IMG/VR virus record: IMGVR_UViG_3300021960_000143
Span: 1 to 45,609 of that record
Direction: 5' to 3' (one strand)
Length of the DNA stretch: 45,609 bases
Source: a virus
In this document: in pieces, positions 11,301 to 19,300 of the stretch
How positions within the stretch are numbered: position 1 is the stretch's first letter
Layout of the letters: every line of letters starts with the position of its first letter
Translations under genes and position numbers: made by a program
Notes under the pieces: generated by a model
What the model was told of the DNA's origin: nothing
Database searches by the model: none
What the model saw: the letters and a program-made list of their open reading frames with translations, nothing else

Positions 11301-11645
11301 TTTCATCCATTGATTCATCTCTGCAGCAACCTTAGCGTCTTCAGCCTCATTGTCACTAAAACCAAAAAGACCAGTGTTATCAAAACTAAAAGTTTCTGAT
11401 ATAGTACCGTCATAATTAGTAGCGGTTATGTTATCACCTATACCACTTTGTGTAAAAGAAAAACCTTGACCACCGTAATTAGCGTTAAGCTTGTCAACAA
11501 CACTCTCCTCTTCTTGACCGACTAAATCGCCAGTTATTTCTTGACCAGTATATTCTTGAGCGCTTGGGTTATACTCTAAAAACTCTGCTACTTTATCGTC
11601 TTCAAGAGTGTACACCGTGCCATTGTGTATATATTCTTTAGCCAT
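2337..11645 (-). CDS. Giant internal virion (ejected) protein, 3102 aa, with HAD-like domain
   Basis: At 3102 residues this is the largest protein of the window and it follows the other internal-protein genes. A hydrophobic stretch lies near 755-800. Around 1085-1200 there is a zincin-like region in which QEIGH (near 1103) stands where an active enzyme would have HExxH, with a later Glu-rich helix (AEEF...LEALADP). Around 2208-2360 there is a HAD-hydrolase-like domain with WDFDDT (motif I, near 2212), ILTAR (motif II, near 2290) and a late FADDA (motif IV, near 2348). The C-terminal third (for example GFMPTQMADSFAIS, QGTAEKTQQSSRPD, FANTPMQYNRIIKK) resembles, from memory, the conserved end of very large internal proteins of marine phages. 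The first and last 40 residues carry matching motifs (FLEYNPSA and FIEYNPSA). Its likely role is capsid or tail cargo delivered into the host cell. I see no DFDGD RNA polymerase motif. Confidence 0.8.
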   Translation of the reverse strand: MAKEYIHNGTVYTLEDDKVAEFLEYNPSAQEYTGQEITGDLVGQEEESVVDKLNANYGGQGFSFTQSGIGDNITATNYDGTISETFSFDNTGLFGFSDNEAEDAKVAAEMNQWMKDNKQPEMNDDGFGEISGSELQRESVGNMGLRVEENAVKHLNELYKNKGIWFSEEVKGSDVVRAHKGGKTMDIALPNNWNNKTGDWTERGFFGGATSDKSLSRWDMAAQQINTFAQRVEGTSKFKEQRKTIQQGVTDLLNNKEWMADIGANENALYNVSPDKNPDVKSEDNKYNEIAKAIKAEFGTNHWYGGWDAKVDLSEISRVEMDHIIEDAVEAKATTKRNSDAVRTYQNGIFAIQNSRGSSVVDGALNETTIKGNTVEDVLDMRKGLNFATLSVEERKLATLVDQWYQLQDKVKNGETVADTIFDSLETQIDGARKQADNFYTTSSARVDRHGNALENIKDVKLQGGYTLSPEEYEAALAEMEGTVKTFGTKTKDLYEDHQLNMYFSDVKGNEKVDIVVNDVTAQAILKRGGYNPTGETPLGITYNVDYGYLADNISIIDNDGTAFADRKENTQNLKYDSDEGYFGLLEFDDQQQIAGAKGDYGDIETYTQGVDYSKNFIQDLRTYRSDRKRLIANNYAINRLYLMNEDPSSRVDSAIEDIADGVHHFGQTIGEAAVNIFDADYKIPPQYQSRQRDLEDLGGITSYKVVKDKEGEDVVEYNGVELTEKESKEAEKGVAYSTLEGVSAFIPAIVEFAAIEYVTAGTGTALAATRFGQRMLRTGKSLKAFEAKHSVSLADDVVGFNKAVLATGGKGLEYSTKGKSIIQTAKVLNEELKMGIVMGDQYHVGSGAAFYGVGQLLNKVLPKTIGESSRVKSLMDTFKAGTSGMLGIKASEEVHGLIEDLKGNKSYMKHVSDSYGDYSASGQQALVDFFVFALVGYKGTIDRRGGHMLGFKGRDKLKTLHNEANINAKASKQAQQDILKGREVSELTREEKKEYDKHEADYFRHVDLYYGTKNRLAVIRDSASAMDPKKMTEEYNQRGENVLKAFDGMTGKSDGGKTKFKVVENREGMKDDGSAAEFVKEGNGSTSILIDINKAKFGQIPQEIGHMMLSKRFSAEGGKIAAEKMKMELKEALEGFTMKATLKNQNGQFLNKKGEVIERKDFETAMEFELAKVEKDFSMEDYITNEYSNREDFADIKAEEFVMNTLEALADPVSRDKILGGRILDRFSRVMNNQLGKQGFKNGELNRNMKGKELVEWLGNLSIAMSKGKVTSKQLENFETLLKDPVLDQHVNSVGPSAEGRKNEKAKNVSSKNEVSFVDVMNKPREKITNEEIAIKNKSLTKDWVAGKPKELAERLNVLNEQAKNLIQNQPEGYRESFDAIKGEISSLQKRNRVRQRLLENNMGTLMNFLYGKGGKGGAINPRLIEDVSQKKAIEASAVNEALKIIDRYNPAKDPEFGRYFKGSLTGPNPKGFQKQGDILRGANVNLNKRFTTESIDDIAIKRELEDKGEGDVYERMVTKETIEADLVKELSTLRTLKLSVKEGGFGLKQEQVDRIQERLVNRDWYKEDLITIDNVAKDIISEVMGNTITEKVAYAIKGDNWKVIIDAVSEQSFEIARPDLAHRAGSKGSGQMSTKLKGTVVRDMFEDKGETVSLKREGSTQNLPKQSKKEFTKETFLRDVLLTTIGPDGKPVSINADSALGKRRKKAYNNIQFEMGRGLSTQIAVDVIRAGHASGSIVIKTTLKDLIAKVEDGKSKSLSSKESMDFIKAMARSTKDVKLNALINGLKQTGATDQEVGELVKRVEKLLGKGINLRENYSKEDIRVVEEFASSVKGAKAINEINELLQIKNETTFGENGYAVDAAAMTPIVQFLHKNMKGVRPDAQVYMLSRLFETAGHKLTVESQTGLSTKALLNQFEGNWKRTTEFIADHFYDIQPNFNRPVNSKAKDATIIPVEVMKSSMVKIVKDNAGKSPRDVANLIEAQINEFYTSKGTTFKKAYEANKFLRQDMASMLFDYVADGPKETMNKRFNDVFKLVKQQSKISGGFFRSLNPLTAFTVSKGSLSNQHTTAVLNHNIDMMKSMSKNINNKAEFIKEFNQLDKMADLSFTTKIQQKFNDSKESGGGTGSRQGSVTGVNKNVEMVHEYKNLSENFIITPEGKAVSIGDYIVSRVSNGKSKVMSSKKLESQIERVQAIVEQSGGKKVKKGISVWDFDDTLATTKSKIGFTTPDGKKGKLNAEQYAKDYVDLAARGYKFDFSEFSKVMMGEKGPLFEKALARNEKFGNDNVYILTARPANANTAIHEFLKGVGLDVKLENITGLANSTAEAKAGWMVKKVGEGYNDFYFADDAIQNVKAVKNVLEQFDVKSKTQLAIKSMSSKATKDFAEMMERKGGAKAKVTLSQDEASVMGRNKFEPFLPPSAEDFGGLMYKNYGKGKQGEKDMKFIEDKLGRPYEIGVRNLNRAKQKIAEDYNMLAKSMPEAVSILKDQIPGMKHYTYEQAVRSFLFEGAGHNIGSQSKADRKKLNEIVTSNPNLLAFAHNLGKISLQKDGYTKPQKDWLANGIQQDLLSATARGNRALYLEKWIKNKEAIFSPENLAKLEALHGSKYREALETMLWRMENGVNRNQGEDRFVDFASSAMTNSVGAIMWMNIRSATLQMLSTSNFVNWGHNNILNVGKTLANPKQYWKDVSMIFNSSWAKQRRSGLKTDVNHVDLAKATTGAVNKPRAALNWLIQKGFMPTQMADSFAISLGGASYFRNTVKKYIKEGKTPRKAEELAWLDFQGTAEKTQQSSRPDLISQQQASGLGRFVLAFANTPMQYNRIIKKSFLDLKNGRGDAKSNISRILYYGGMQNLIFSSLQAGLFGVLFGDDDKEAINKKEIRIANSMLDTILRGSGYAGAGLSALKNMLLEFKKQDDKGYKADHVRTVLSGLSISPPLSSRIRKTYSGLTNYKWQKKVIEEMPLTDLDNPIWAATGNVVEGMTNVPLSRLLNKTSNVKEAVSGDHEAWKSVAMLMGWNRWDVGVENTKLSEIRDKVKGKTRAEGVIKAKYTRKYNKIKKEIEETGGMPGTTAFIKPNGEVYFVAEPDIKTFIEYNPSAEVIK

Positions 11646-11652
11646 TAAATCT

Positions 11653-13311
11653 TTATTTGTTTAAATTATCGCTTATCCACTGCATCATATCCAACGCATG
11701 CTTTTTATTGTTTGTCCACTTGTTAGTAGTAAAGTTTTTTGAAGCACCATTGATAATTAAATTGATAACATCACCGTCTACTTGCTTAGATTTTATACTG
11801 GTATCACCAAAGTTAGTCCTAATAAAACTTAGTGTTTGTGATGGACCCGCTGAGTATGCTGTTTCAAGTTGCTGCCCAATACTATCAACTTTGTTAGGAT
11901 CGTAACTAATAGGTTTTTGCTCTACCATGTCGGTTAGTATAGTTGTTGACGTAGTGTAATCAACTTTCTTTTGCTCTTTTATTTCTACTTGACGCGCTTC
12001 ACCTGCTTCTGTTCTTGGTAACATTAAGTAGCCTCTTAAATCATCTTCGTTTTTAGCTGTAAAGTCAGGCGTGCCTTTCTTTTTAACCATGTAACCACCT
12101 TCTTTTTCCGTTGGAACTACCGTGTAACCGTTATATTTAAAAGTACCACCACCTTTTTCTAACACATCGTTGGCAAACGCACCTTGTTTTTCAATATCTT
12201 TTTCTATAGTAGCGTTGGATGTTTCTCTCTGATTAATAATACTTCTCGTGTTAGCTTGGTTAGTTTTAGAAGCCGAAATTTGTTGATCTTGTAGTTCTAA
12301 TGATTTCTTCTTTTTCTCTAACTCTACACGAGCTTTCTCACTCATGTCGGTGTTTTTGTGGACGTTTCTGGCGTTTGCCATTAGAAAGTTATCGATAAAA
12401 TCATCTTCATTTTGATTGTAGAATTCAGATAGATTTTCTTTTATTGATTTTAAATCAGGAAAATTTGCATCACCTTTATTTGCTTCTAACCACTTAGTGA
12501 CATATGGTTCAGGGTTTAAAGTACCATCTTCATTAACACCACCAACATCCAACATTAAGTCTTGATTCTCACCTGTTTTCTTTCCGCTGTTAAGAGCTTT
12601 TACAATTGTAGACCTATAGGTATTATCTTTAAAAGCTATACCATTAGTCATGTCCTCTTCAGCATTTGCAATTATAGCGTTTATACCTTCCTCTGACTTT
12701 GAACCTTTAGTTCTTAGGTTTTTTATATCTTCTTCTGTAAAATAATCTTGACCATCTGGATACGTAGCTCCTTCAACTTTAAACTGTATACCACCATCTT
12801 TGATAACCATACCTTGAAACATTTCACCCGAAACTATAGCGTCCATCATTGACCTTTGAGATTCAGGAACACCAGAAGCATAGTTGTCTTTGTCTTTTAT
12901 AGCTTGAGTTCTAACTGCTTTTATATTATCAAACACACTATTAACAGCACCTAGATCGTCTTCTATCTTATTCATTTTAGAAGTACCTTCACCATAAGCA
13001 AAACTACCTGGATCAAACAAAGAAGCGTTGTTAGCGGCTTTCATAAAATCTCTACGCATATCTTTATACCAATTACTTATAGATTCTCTACCCTCAGGTT
13101 CAACTTTATTTAAGTCAAACTCCTCTGGCAAGTCCTCCATGAACTTAGCGGCTCTACCTTTAACAGCTTTTTGCCACTCTTCTAAATCTTCTTGAATGTA
13201 ATCAAAAGTTGTCTTTTCAGGTACAGCTAGTCTACTAGCTTGTAATTCACCAGCTAATGATATTAAATCGCTATCACTAACTCCACTATTTATATAATTA
13301 TTTTTTGCCAT
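11653..13311 (-). CDS. Putative internal virion protein, 552 aa
   Basis: 552 residues, mostly helical and highly charged, with no signal peptide or membrane segment. A lysine-rich helical stretch (ARVELEKKKKSLELQDQQI, near 345) and Asn/Thr-rich segments precede a short beta module with GGTFKYNGYTVVP and GGYMVKKKGTPDF (about 408-435). I do not recognise the family. It sits seven bases upstream of the giant internal protein and four bases downstream of the Ala-rich internal protein. By analogy with the gp14-gp15-gp16 ejection sets of T7-like phages it is probably the second of three internal or ejection proteins; that is inferred from position, size and composition. Confidence 0.6.
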   Translation of the reverse strand: MAKNNYINSGVSDSDLISLAGELQASRLAVPEKTTFDYIQEDLEEWQKAVKGRAAKFMEDLPEEFDLNKVEPEGRESISNWYKDMRRDFMKAANNASLFDPGSFAYGEGTSKMNKIEDDLGAVNSVFDNIKAVRTQAIKDKDNYASGVPESQRSMMDAIVSGEMFQGMVIKDGGIQFKVEGATYPDGQDYFTEEDIKNLRTKGSKSEEGINAIIANAEEDMTNGIAFKDNTYRSTIVKALNSGKKTGENQDLMLDVGGVNEDGTLNPEPYVTKWLEANKGDANFPDLKSIKENLSEFYNQNEDDFIDNFLMANARNVHKNTDMSEKARVELEKKKKSLELQDQQISASKTNQANTRSIINQRETSNATIEKDIEKQGAFANDVLEKGGGTFKYNGYTVVPTEKEGGYMVKKKGTPDFTAKNEDDLRGYLMLPRTEAGEARQVEIKEQKKVDYTTSTTILTDMVEQKPISYDPNKVDSIGQQLETAYSAGPSQTLSFIRTNFGDTSIKSKQVDGDVINLIINGASKNFTTNKWTNNKKHALDMMQWISDNLNK

Positions 13312-13315
13312 ATTT

Positions 13316-14371
13316 TTATTTTGATTTGGTAGTACCTAAGTTAAACACGTTGCTATTTAACCAGCTTTGACCTGCTTCACTACCAGCTACAGAACTTAAC
13401 AGAGTCCCACCAGCTTTATACATGTCAGCGGTAGCAGAGTTCACGTTGGATTGTGCTGTAACAGCAGCAGTGTTTGCAGCTTTTTCTTCAGCCATACCTA
13501 TACCGTATATAGCCCTAATTCTACTAGCTTCAGAATCTTGTACATATTGTAAGCCTGTTGCATATAACTTTTCTCTGTTAGTTTCTCCCTTAGCTATCAT
13601 ATCTTGTACCATCAATTCTCCTCTACCCATTGTTGTGTCAACATTAATTTGACCTTTACCTCTCAATTCATCAGCCATGAACTGACCTTTACCTTGTAGT
13701 TCTTGTTTCATAAATTCACCTTTTGCTTTAGCTTGTTGTACTTCCATACTACCTTTAGCTTCTAGCTCTTGGTTTTTAGCAGCCTGTGCAGCTGCAGCTC
13801 TTTTATTTGCTGATTCTTGAGCGGCTATATTAGCAGCTGCCTTAGCGTTAGCGTTAGTACTTTGGTTTGCTAGTGCTTGTGCTAAACTAGCTATACCCGT
13901 GCTTCCCGCCGTACTTTTTAAACTGTTAAGTAAGTTAGCTGTGCTTTTAGCATTTTCCTCTTGCATGAACCTAGCTGCTTTTTGATCTACGGTTAGATCT
14001 TCCATAGTGTTTTCCATATCACCATAAGCATTTTTCATGTTAGCAAAAGGATTTGTAACAGCGGAAAATGGATTTGCTTGGTTACCCCAAGGGTTTTCCA
14101 TTGTTGCGTAGGGGTTTACCATACCCTCATAAGGGTTTGATATGTTTTCAAAAGGGTTTTCAAATTGCATTTCCATGTATTCCTTTCTACCTTCTTCGCT
14201 TCTTACTCTAGCAGCAGCAGCAGCAGCATCAGCTTTTCTTTGCTGTCCCTTAGCCATCTTACGATTTTTATAACCACTATAAAGTGAAGCGGCAGCACCA
14301 ATTACAGCACCCCATATCTTAGCTGGTGATTGACCCGGCTTAGCTCTATTAACTACTCTACCTATAGCCAT
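13316..14371 (-). CDS. Ala-rich internal/ejection protein with 7- and 11-residue repeats
   Basis: 351 residues. The N-terminus bears a PGQSPA motif (12-17) like the PGxSPG tag of three basic proteins near the other end, then a hydrophobic glycine zipper-like segment (IWGAVIGAAASLYSGY, 19-34). Residues 72-127 are eight exact heptads beginning N-P-aromatic (NPFENIS, NPYEGMV, NPYATME and so on). An Ala/Gln/Asn-rich helix follows (140-205). Glycines at 207, 218, 229, 240, 251, 262 and 273 then mark exact 11-residue repeats of the form [AG]-[KR]-G-[EQ]. A short membrane-active N-terminus plus long amphipathic helices suit a gp14-like ejection protein that helps build a channel through the envelope. 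Function is inferred from this make-up and from the neighbouring large internal proteins. Confidence 0.65.
   Translation of the reverse strand: MAIGRVVNRAKPGQSPAKIWGAVIGAAASLYSGYKNRKMAKGQQRKADAAAAAARVRSEEGRKEYMEMQFENPFENISNPYEGMVNPYATMENPWGNQANPFSAVTNPFANMKNAYGDMENTMEDLTVDQKAARFMQEENAKSTANLLNSLKSTAGSTGIASLAQALANQSTNANAKAAANIAAQESANKRAAAAQAAKNQELEAKGSMEVQQAKAKGEFMKQELQGKGQFMADELRGKGQINVDTTMGRGELMVQDMIAKGETNREKLYATGLQYVQDSEASRIRAIYGIGMAEEKAANTAAVTAQSNVNSATADMYKAGGTLLSSVAGSEAGQSWLNSNVFNLGTTKSK
13535..13753 (-). repeat. 33-bp coding repeats (11-residue, Gly-phased)
   Basis: Codons 207-279 of the Ala-rich internal protein. Seven glycines recur at an exact spacing of 11 residues, preceded by Lys, Arg or Thr; most are followed by Glu or Gln. 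The DNA copies have diverged, so this is a protein-level rather than a recent DNA repeat. Eleven-residue periodicity is typical of amphipathic membrane-binding or right-handed coiled-coil helices. Confidence 0.8.
13991..14158 (-). repeat. 21-bp coding repeats (NP-aromatic heptads)
   Basis: Codons 72-127 of the same protein form eight consecutive heptads, the first six starting Asn-Pro-Phe/Tyr/Trp and the last two starting Asn-Ala-Tyr and Asn-Thr-Met. Position 6 of the heptad is usually Met, Ile, Val or Leu. The proline every seven residues argues against a continuous helix. Confidence 0.85.
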
Positions 14372-14405
14372 AATATTGTATTTTTATTGTTCATATATTT
14401 TATTG

Positions 14406-14423
14406 TATATATAATTACACTTA
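14406..14423 (-). promoter_or_regulatory. Candidate late promoter, AAGTG + TATATA type
   Basis: On the minus strand the site reads AAGTGTAATTATATATA, about 50 bases before the ATG at 14371. It lies in the 59-base gap between the 250-residue structural gene and the internal-protein block, so it could drive that block separately. It matches the sites before 2294, 25545, 35934 and 44560. Confidence 0.4.
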
Positions 14424-14430
14424 TTGTGCG

Positions 14431-15183
14431 TTATTTACTACTTGAAAGCACTCCCACTGATAAATCTGTTATTTTAGATACTACAGTAGCATTGTTTTCT
14501 AGTTTAATACTAGCAAACCTACCTTTAACTCCATTTTGGTTTATGTTTTTATTCTTAGAGAATAGAATAAAATTACCATTTCCACTAATACCAGTAGCAC
14601 CAAGATCTTCCGCATAAGTTATTGATTTGTTAACTCTATCTATAGAGGTAACTTTTCCAACCAACTGTATAACTTTAGAATCTTTTACAGCTGACACGTT
14701 GCTTACAAAAACATTTTCTATACTACCAGTAAATGTTGCTGTTGGTACAAATAACACTGATTGAGTGTAAGTACCAGTTCCAGATGTTGGTATAGTCAAT
14801 GTCTCAGTGTAAGTTCCAGCAATAGTCCTAGTTGCTCCACTTATAAATAAAGCTCCTTCTCCATATAAATATATTTTAACACCACCAGTTATAGATCCGC
14901 TTAAAGTATAAGTAACAGTGTATGATTTACCACTCTTTAAACCGAACTTATTAGGAGCTATAGCATACTTGTTGGTCGCTACCGCAGTACCTGTTAGTTT
15001 ACCAGAACCTATAGTCCAACCTGTTTGCGTTGCCCATTCATCACCACTAGTATCTTCTGCTTGTGTAACGCCTGTAAAAGTAGGGTTAACCAAAATGTTA
15101 CCATCAGTGTTTGAATACAATAGATCTGTAACTTGTAAAGACTGGTTTATTTTATTAGAGAATGTTATTTTTCTGTTTGCCAT
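14431..15183 (-). CDS. Virion decoration/fibre protein with CBM-like module
   Basis: 250 residues, beta-rich and Thr/Ser/Gly-rich. Residues about 31-170 look like a carbohydrate-binding jelly-roll module (CBM4/9 style): ILVNPTF, a Trp-containing GWTIGSG strand, GLKSGKSYTVTYTLSG and VKIYLYGEGA. Two related modules occur inside the nozzle protein at 16371-23729. The C-terminal part (GVKGRFASIKLEN) resembles a short domain found at the ends of small phage virion proteins. It lies two bases after the 393-residue fibre-like gene. A role in glycan contact at the virion surface is likely but inferred. Confidence 0.6.
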   Translation of the reverse strand: MANRKITFSNKINQSLQVTDLLYSNTDGNILVNPTFTGVTQAEDTSGDEWATQTGWTIGSGKLTGTAVATNKYAIAPNKFGLKSGKSYTVTYTLSGSITGGVKIYLYGEGALFISGATRTIAGTYTETLTIPTSGTGTYTQSVLFVPTATFTGSIENVFVSNVSAVKDSKVIQLVGKVTSIDRVNKSITYAEDLGATGISGNGNFILFSKNKNINQNGVKGRFASIKLENNATVVSKITDLSVGVLSSSK

Positions 15184-15185
15184 AA

Positions 15186-16367
15186 TTATGAGTTTGTTAA
15201 AAAGTCGCTTAACTTAATAGCACTAGTAACACTAGAGGTTATCTTAGGTACTTTTAATTTAAAAAACAACGTAACAACTGTTGCAGATGTTTGTGTTGTT
15301 GTTATATCAGAAATTAATATTCTATTTTCTTTAATATTAGTAAAAGAAGAAGATACGTTTGGTCTAGGAGTTGCTGTTTTTATAGTATTATTACCACTAG
15401 AAGATGTTATTGTTATACTAACGTCTTGATAATCTTTTCTAACTCTATTTAGATTTTCAGAAGAATACTCATAGTAACGCCTATTAAGATTATCACCATG
15501 TGAAAATGTAATTACTTGATTTGGAAAAGTTGTGTTAGAAATATTAGTAGTATCAGCTGTGAACGTTATTGTTTTCAAACCTTTTTGAAAAAGCTCTAAC
15601 TGTACAACATTAGACGCATTAGAAGTTCCACTTTCTGGCGTTATAGTTATAGTCCAAGTTCTATCACTAGTAGCTGCTGGTATAGGTATTCTCACAGAGT
15701 ACATAGCGTTTTCAACCGAAACGTTATCAACGTCTTCCTGATATCTAACCGTGTGGATAATGTCAGGAAGTATGTTTGCTATTCCAGATGACACTGCTGT
15801 AACTTTAAATTGAGAGTTTATAGTAGCTTGTAACGTAAGTTCTAAATTCTGCTTTATATTACTACATTCTTTTGGAAATAATGTAGATTTTACAACTTTA
15901 GCTGTTGAAACCGTAGCTTCTTGTGTTTCTAATTCGCTAACAAAATTTATTATAGCTGGTTTATAAGAAGGTGATAAAGTGCTTGAGGACGTAAAAGACA
16001 CTGACAACTCTATTTGAGTAGCTCTTCCTTGAGCATCTATAGATAAAACGTTTTGCTCTTGAATAAAGAAACCATTTTGAGCGGCTTCGTTTGTTATATT
16101 TAGAGTAACTCCTTGTAAATAATAAGATTCGCTAGCTTCAAATGTAGTTGTAAATAAAGCTATACTAGCTTTTGGTGCTAAAAAGAAAGAGTAGAACTCC
16201 CCACTAACACTTGCATTGTTAGTAGTCGTAGCCACTCCAGTCACTCCATCTAAAATATCAGTTGTTGAAGGTGATGTAGTGACAGTTAAACCTGTTTTAC
16301 TTTCGGGGGCAACTACTTGTATAGAAAAACCTTGGCCCCTTATTATTGTTGCTTGCTCGTTTGCCAT
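15186..16367 (-). CDS. Beta-rich structural protein, probably tail-associated
   Basis: 393 residues, almost entirely beta-type sequence with frequent Thr, Ser, Val and Asn, no signal peptide and few charged helices. I do not recognise a domain. It lies three bases after the nozzle gene and two bases before the CBM-like protein, so a tail or fibre role is the natural reading. Several stretches (VRIPIPAATSDRTWTITIT, KTITFTADTTN) could be immunoglobulin-like repeats, but I cannot show a repeat unit. The MANEQ start mirrors the MANRK and MANTN starts of two other small virion proteins. Confidence 0.5.
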   Translation of the reverse strand: MANEQATIIRGQGFSIQVVAPESKTGLTVTTSPSTTDILDGVTGVATTTNNASVSGEFYSFFLAPKASIALFTTTFEASESYYLQGVTLNITNEAAQNGFFIQEQNVLSIDAQGRATQIELSVSFTSSSTLSPSYKPAIINFVSELETQEATVSTAKVVKSTLFPKECSNIKQNLELTLQATINSQFKVTAVSSGIANILPDIIHTVRYQEDVDNVSVENAMYSVRIPIPAATSDRTWTITITPESGTSNASNVVQLELFQKGLKTITFTADTTNISNTTFPNQVITFSHGDNLNRRYYEYSSENLNRVRKDYQDVSITITSSSGNNTIKTATPRPNVSSSFTNIKENRILISDITTTQTSATVVTLFFKLKVPKITSSVTSAIKLSDFLTNS

Positions 16368-16370
16368 ATG

Positions 16371-19300
16371 TTATGCGTTTTCAAATTTTGTTATATTACC
16401 AATACCCTGTGTAGTAAATTGTTTTGGATCAGTATAACCAGTGTTAAACCCTTTTAAATAACCAATATACTTACCTTCTTTCTCTACAAAACTACCTACG
16501 TAACCGGTTTCTACATCTGTTATAGCAGAAGATATAAACCAACCATAATGAGATGGTTTGTTTTTTGGAACAGACCCTAAGTACTCTAATACTTTGAAGT
16601 CTTTAACCGACTCAGGTCCATCGTTAAATACAGCTGTTATAGATGAGCTGTAAGGAGTGCCGTAAAAGTAGTTTGCTTTATCATTAATATAATGTTGGTA
16701 CAAAGCTCCATTACTATAGGTAAAATACTCACCTCTAACACTTAAACCTTGCTCTAGTATAAAAGACCTAAAACTAGACCAACCATTAGAAACATCATTA
16801 AAACTTATAGTAGCTTTCTCATTAAAGTTTAAATCAATTAGATCAACATTATTTAAAGTGTCTTTACTTAACTCAATCGTGTTTGTCGATGCATTTATAC
16901 TAACTATTTTAGAACCACTCTGAACATTGTCACCATCCACGTACATACCAACTGCTATACCCACAACATTATCCATGATTATATTTCTAGTGTATTGTGT
17001 GTTACTAACGGATTTAATAACTACTTTTGGTAACGACAAAGTTATGTTATATTCATATTTTTTAGCGTCATAAGATCCAATTAAAAACCCTTCGCCCCTA
17101 AGGTTTTTGTCAAAATAAGATTCCATACCGTTTTTAGATATAGTAGTCAAACCATCTTGTGACAACCTTAGTATAGCGCCTCTGTTTCTGTCAGTAAAAT
17201 AAGACTTATAACCATAATTAACAAAAGATTCTGGGTTTTTAGATATACCATACTCACCAACATAAGGTACATCTTGACCTAAAACTAAATCACTAGCTGT
17301 AACGTTGGTAGTACCATCAGCATTGTAAAGTGAGTTTTTGTTAACTAGCATTCTAACTATTTTGTCTTCACAGAGAACAGTCATATCAGCGTCTCTAGTG
17401 TTTAGCTTTTGTATAGAGCCGTATTTTGGGTTTATATCTTTTGTTATTTTATCCGCAACTATAAATTGATTAAAATCATTCAAACCAGTTTTAGAATTAT
17501 ATATGCCCGAGTGTATTAAACCGTGCTCGTATGTTTCTTCTTTTGGAACAGTATCTAAAGTTGTTGATACAACAACTCCTTGACTCATTTTAGACTCATT
17601 AAATAAATCTTTAATTGTATTACTCTCCACGCCATTTTGAAAGTTAATACAGTTGACAAAAGGTATACCACACCAACCTCCATGTCCAGTTGTATCACTT
17701 AGATATATAGACGTGAAAGCGCTTGTAGCGTCATACCTAAGTGTTGAAGATATATATTGACTATCATCACTATTATTCTTATAAATTCTAACACTGTCGC
17801 CAGCAGTCATTCCCGTTACGGTGTTATTGTTAAGTCCTATTCTACCGTCTTTATCTATAACGCCAATATAATATTGTCCAGTTATTATGCCATTGCTTGA
17901 TCCCGAAGGAGTATAATCAATTTCAACTTTACTACCAGTATATATATAAGGAGTAAAAGTTGTTGGGTCTAAACCATCAATACTTATTGGAATAGCGCCT
18001 CCACTTTCATAATATATATCTATATCTTGACTGTCTCTAGGTGAGGTTTCAAATACAGCTGGGTTTTTAACTTCATGCGCAGCTGTTCCAACTAAAACGT
18101 TATCAAGTATAACCATTGTTCTAAACTCATCAACTTCACCGCCATTATGAGTCGGTTGAGAGTATCCATACCCAGCATCTATCGCTCCCCCAGGATTTAC
18201 ATCCGGGTGATAAAATGGAGCCCATCCACTAGGTCCGCTACCATGCGCTTTGTCTAGGTAGCAAAAAATTTTCAATCTCTTGTTCATTCCTAAAGAAGAA
18301 CCTGTAGAGTAACCATAGTTTCTCGCGTGTCTAGCGTAATACACCCTGTCTATACTATATATTTCTTTGTCAGGGTCTTCTCTCCAATAAAACCTACAAG
18401 GACTATATTTTACTGGCTTGTCAGCTTTAGGCTCGTCAGTCTGGTAAGTTTGCCTACCATATACATTGCTATAGATGTAATTGTAAAAAGCTGAGTTTCT
18501 AGCATTATCACGTGTTCCAGCCCAAGATAACATCATGAATTTACTACCAACATCTGCTCCAGCGCTATCATATGGGTTTGTTCCACTTCTAACCGTATAA
18601 CCGTTTGTAAAGTCCGAATTGTTGTAGTCCATCCCATTGAGGTTTTCCCACTTATGATCACCTTTATATGCGCCGTTAGTTTGCCACTGTCCGTAATCAG
18701 CTTGCCAAGGCATAAGACTAGTTCTAGAGCCACCATCCGCTGTCGTTGGATGTAGTAATCTTTGTGGATTATTGTCTATCCAACCGTTAGTAGGAGCGGG
18801 AGCAACATCATTCGATGCGTTATATACGTGATTATGAGGTATAGTTGTTGTTTGACCACCACTACCGTCGTCTATACTATATATAGGCGTCCAATTATCC
18901 AATTGTGTATTTAAAGCAGGGTCTGCAGTTGATTTTTGGTAATGCCAAACATAAGTAGATTCTTCAGACTCTTTATCTACAAACCAAAAATCATCTTCCA
19001 AAGAACCACTAGCGTTGTTTGAAGTTGAGTATCTAACAAAATAATCCTCCCAATCAGAGTTTGATCTATGCATACCACCACTAACGGTTGATGCTGATGT
19101 TGTACTGGTATACGATGGAGTTGTGTTGTAAGAATAATGAGTTAATGGAACGCCAGCGTCAATATCAGCATATGTTAAAGATGCAACCGTATCCCCAGAT
19201 CCAGTTTCATATTGAGTCTCTAATAGTACTTTTCTACCTTGCGTAACACTAGCTAAAGTGCCGTTTGTTAAACCAGTCGATACTAACGACCGTTTAACTC

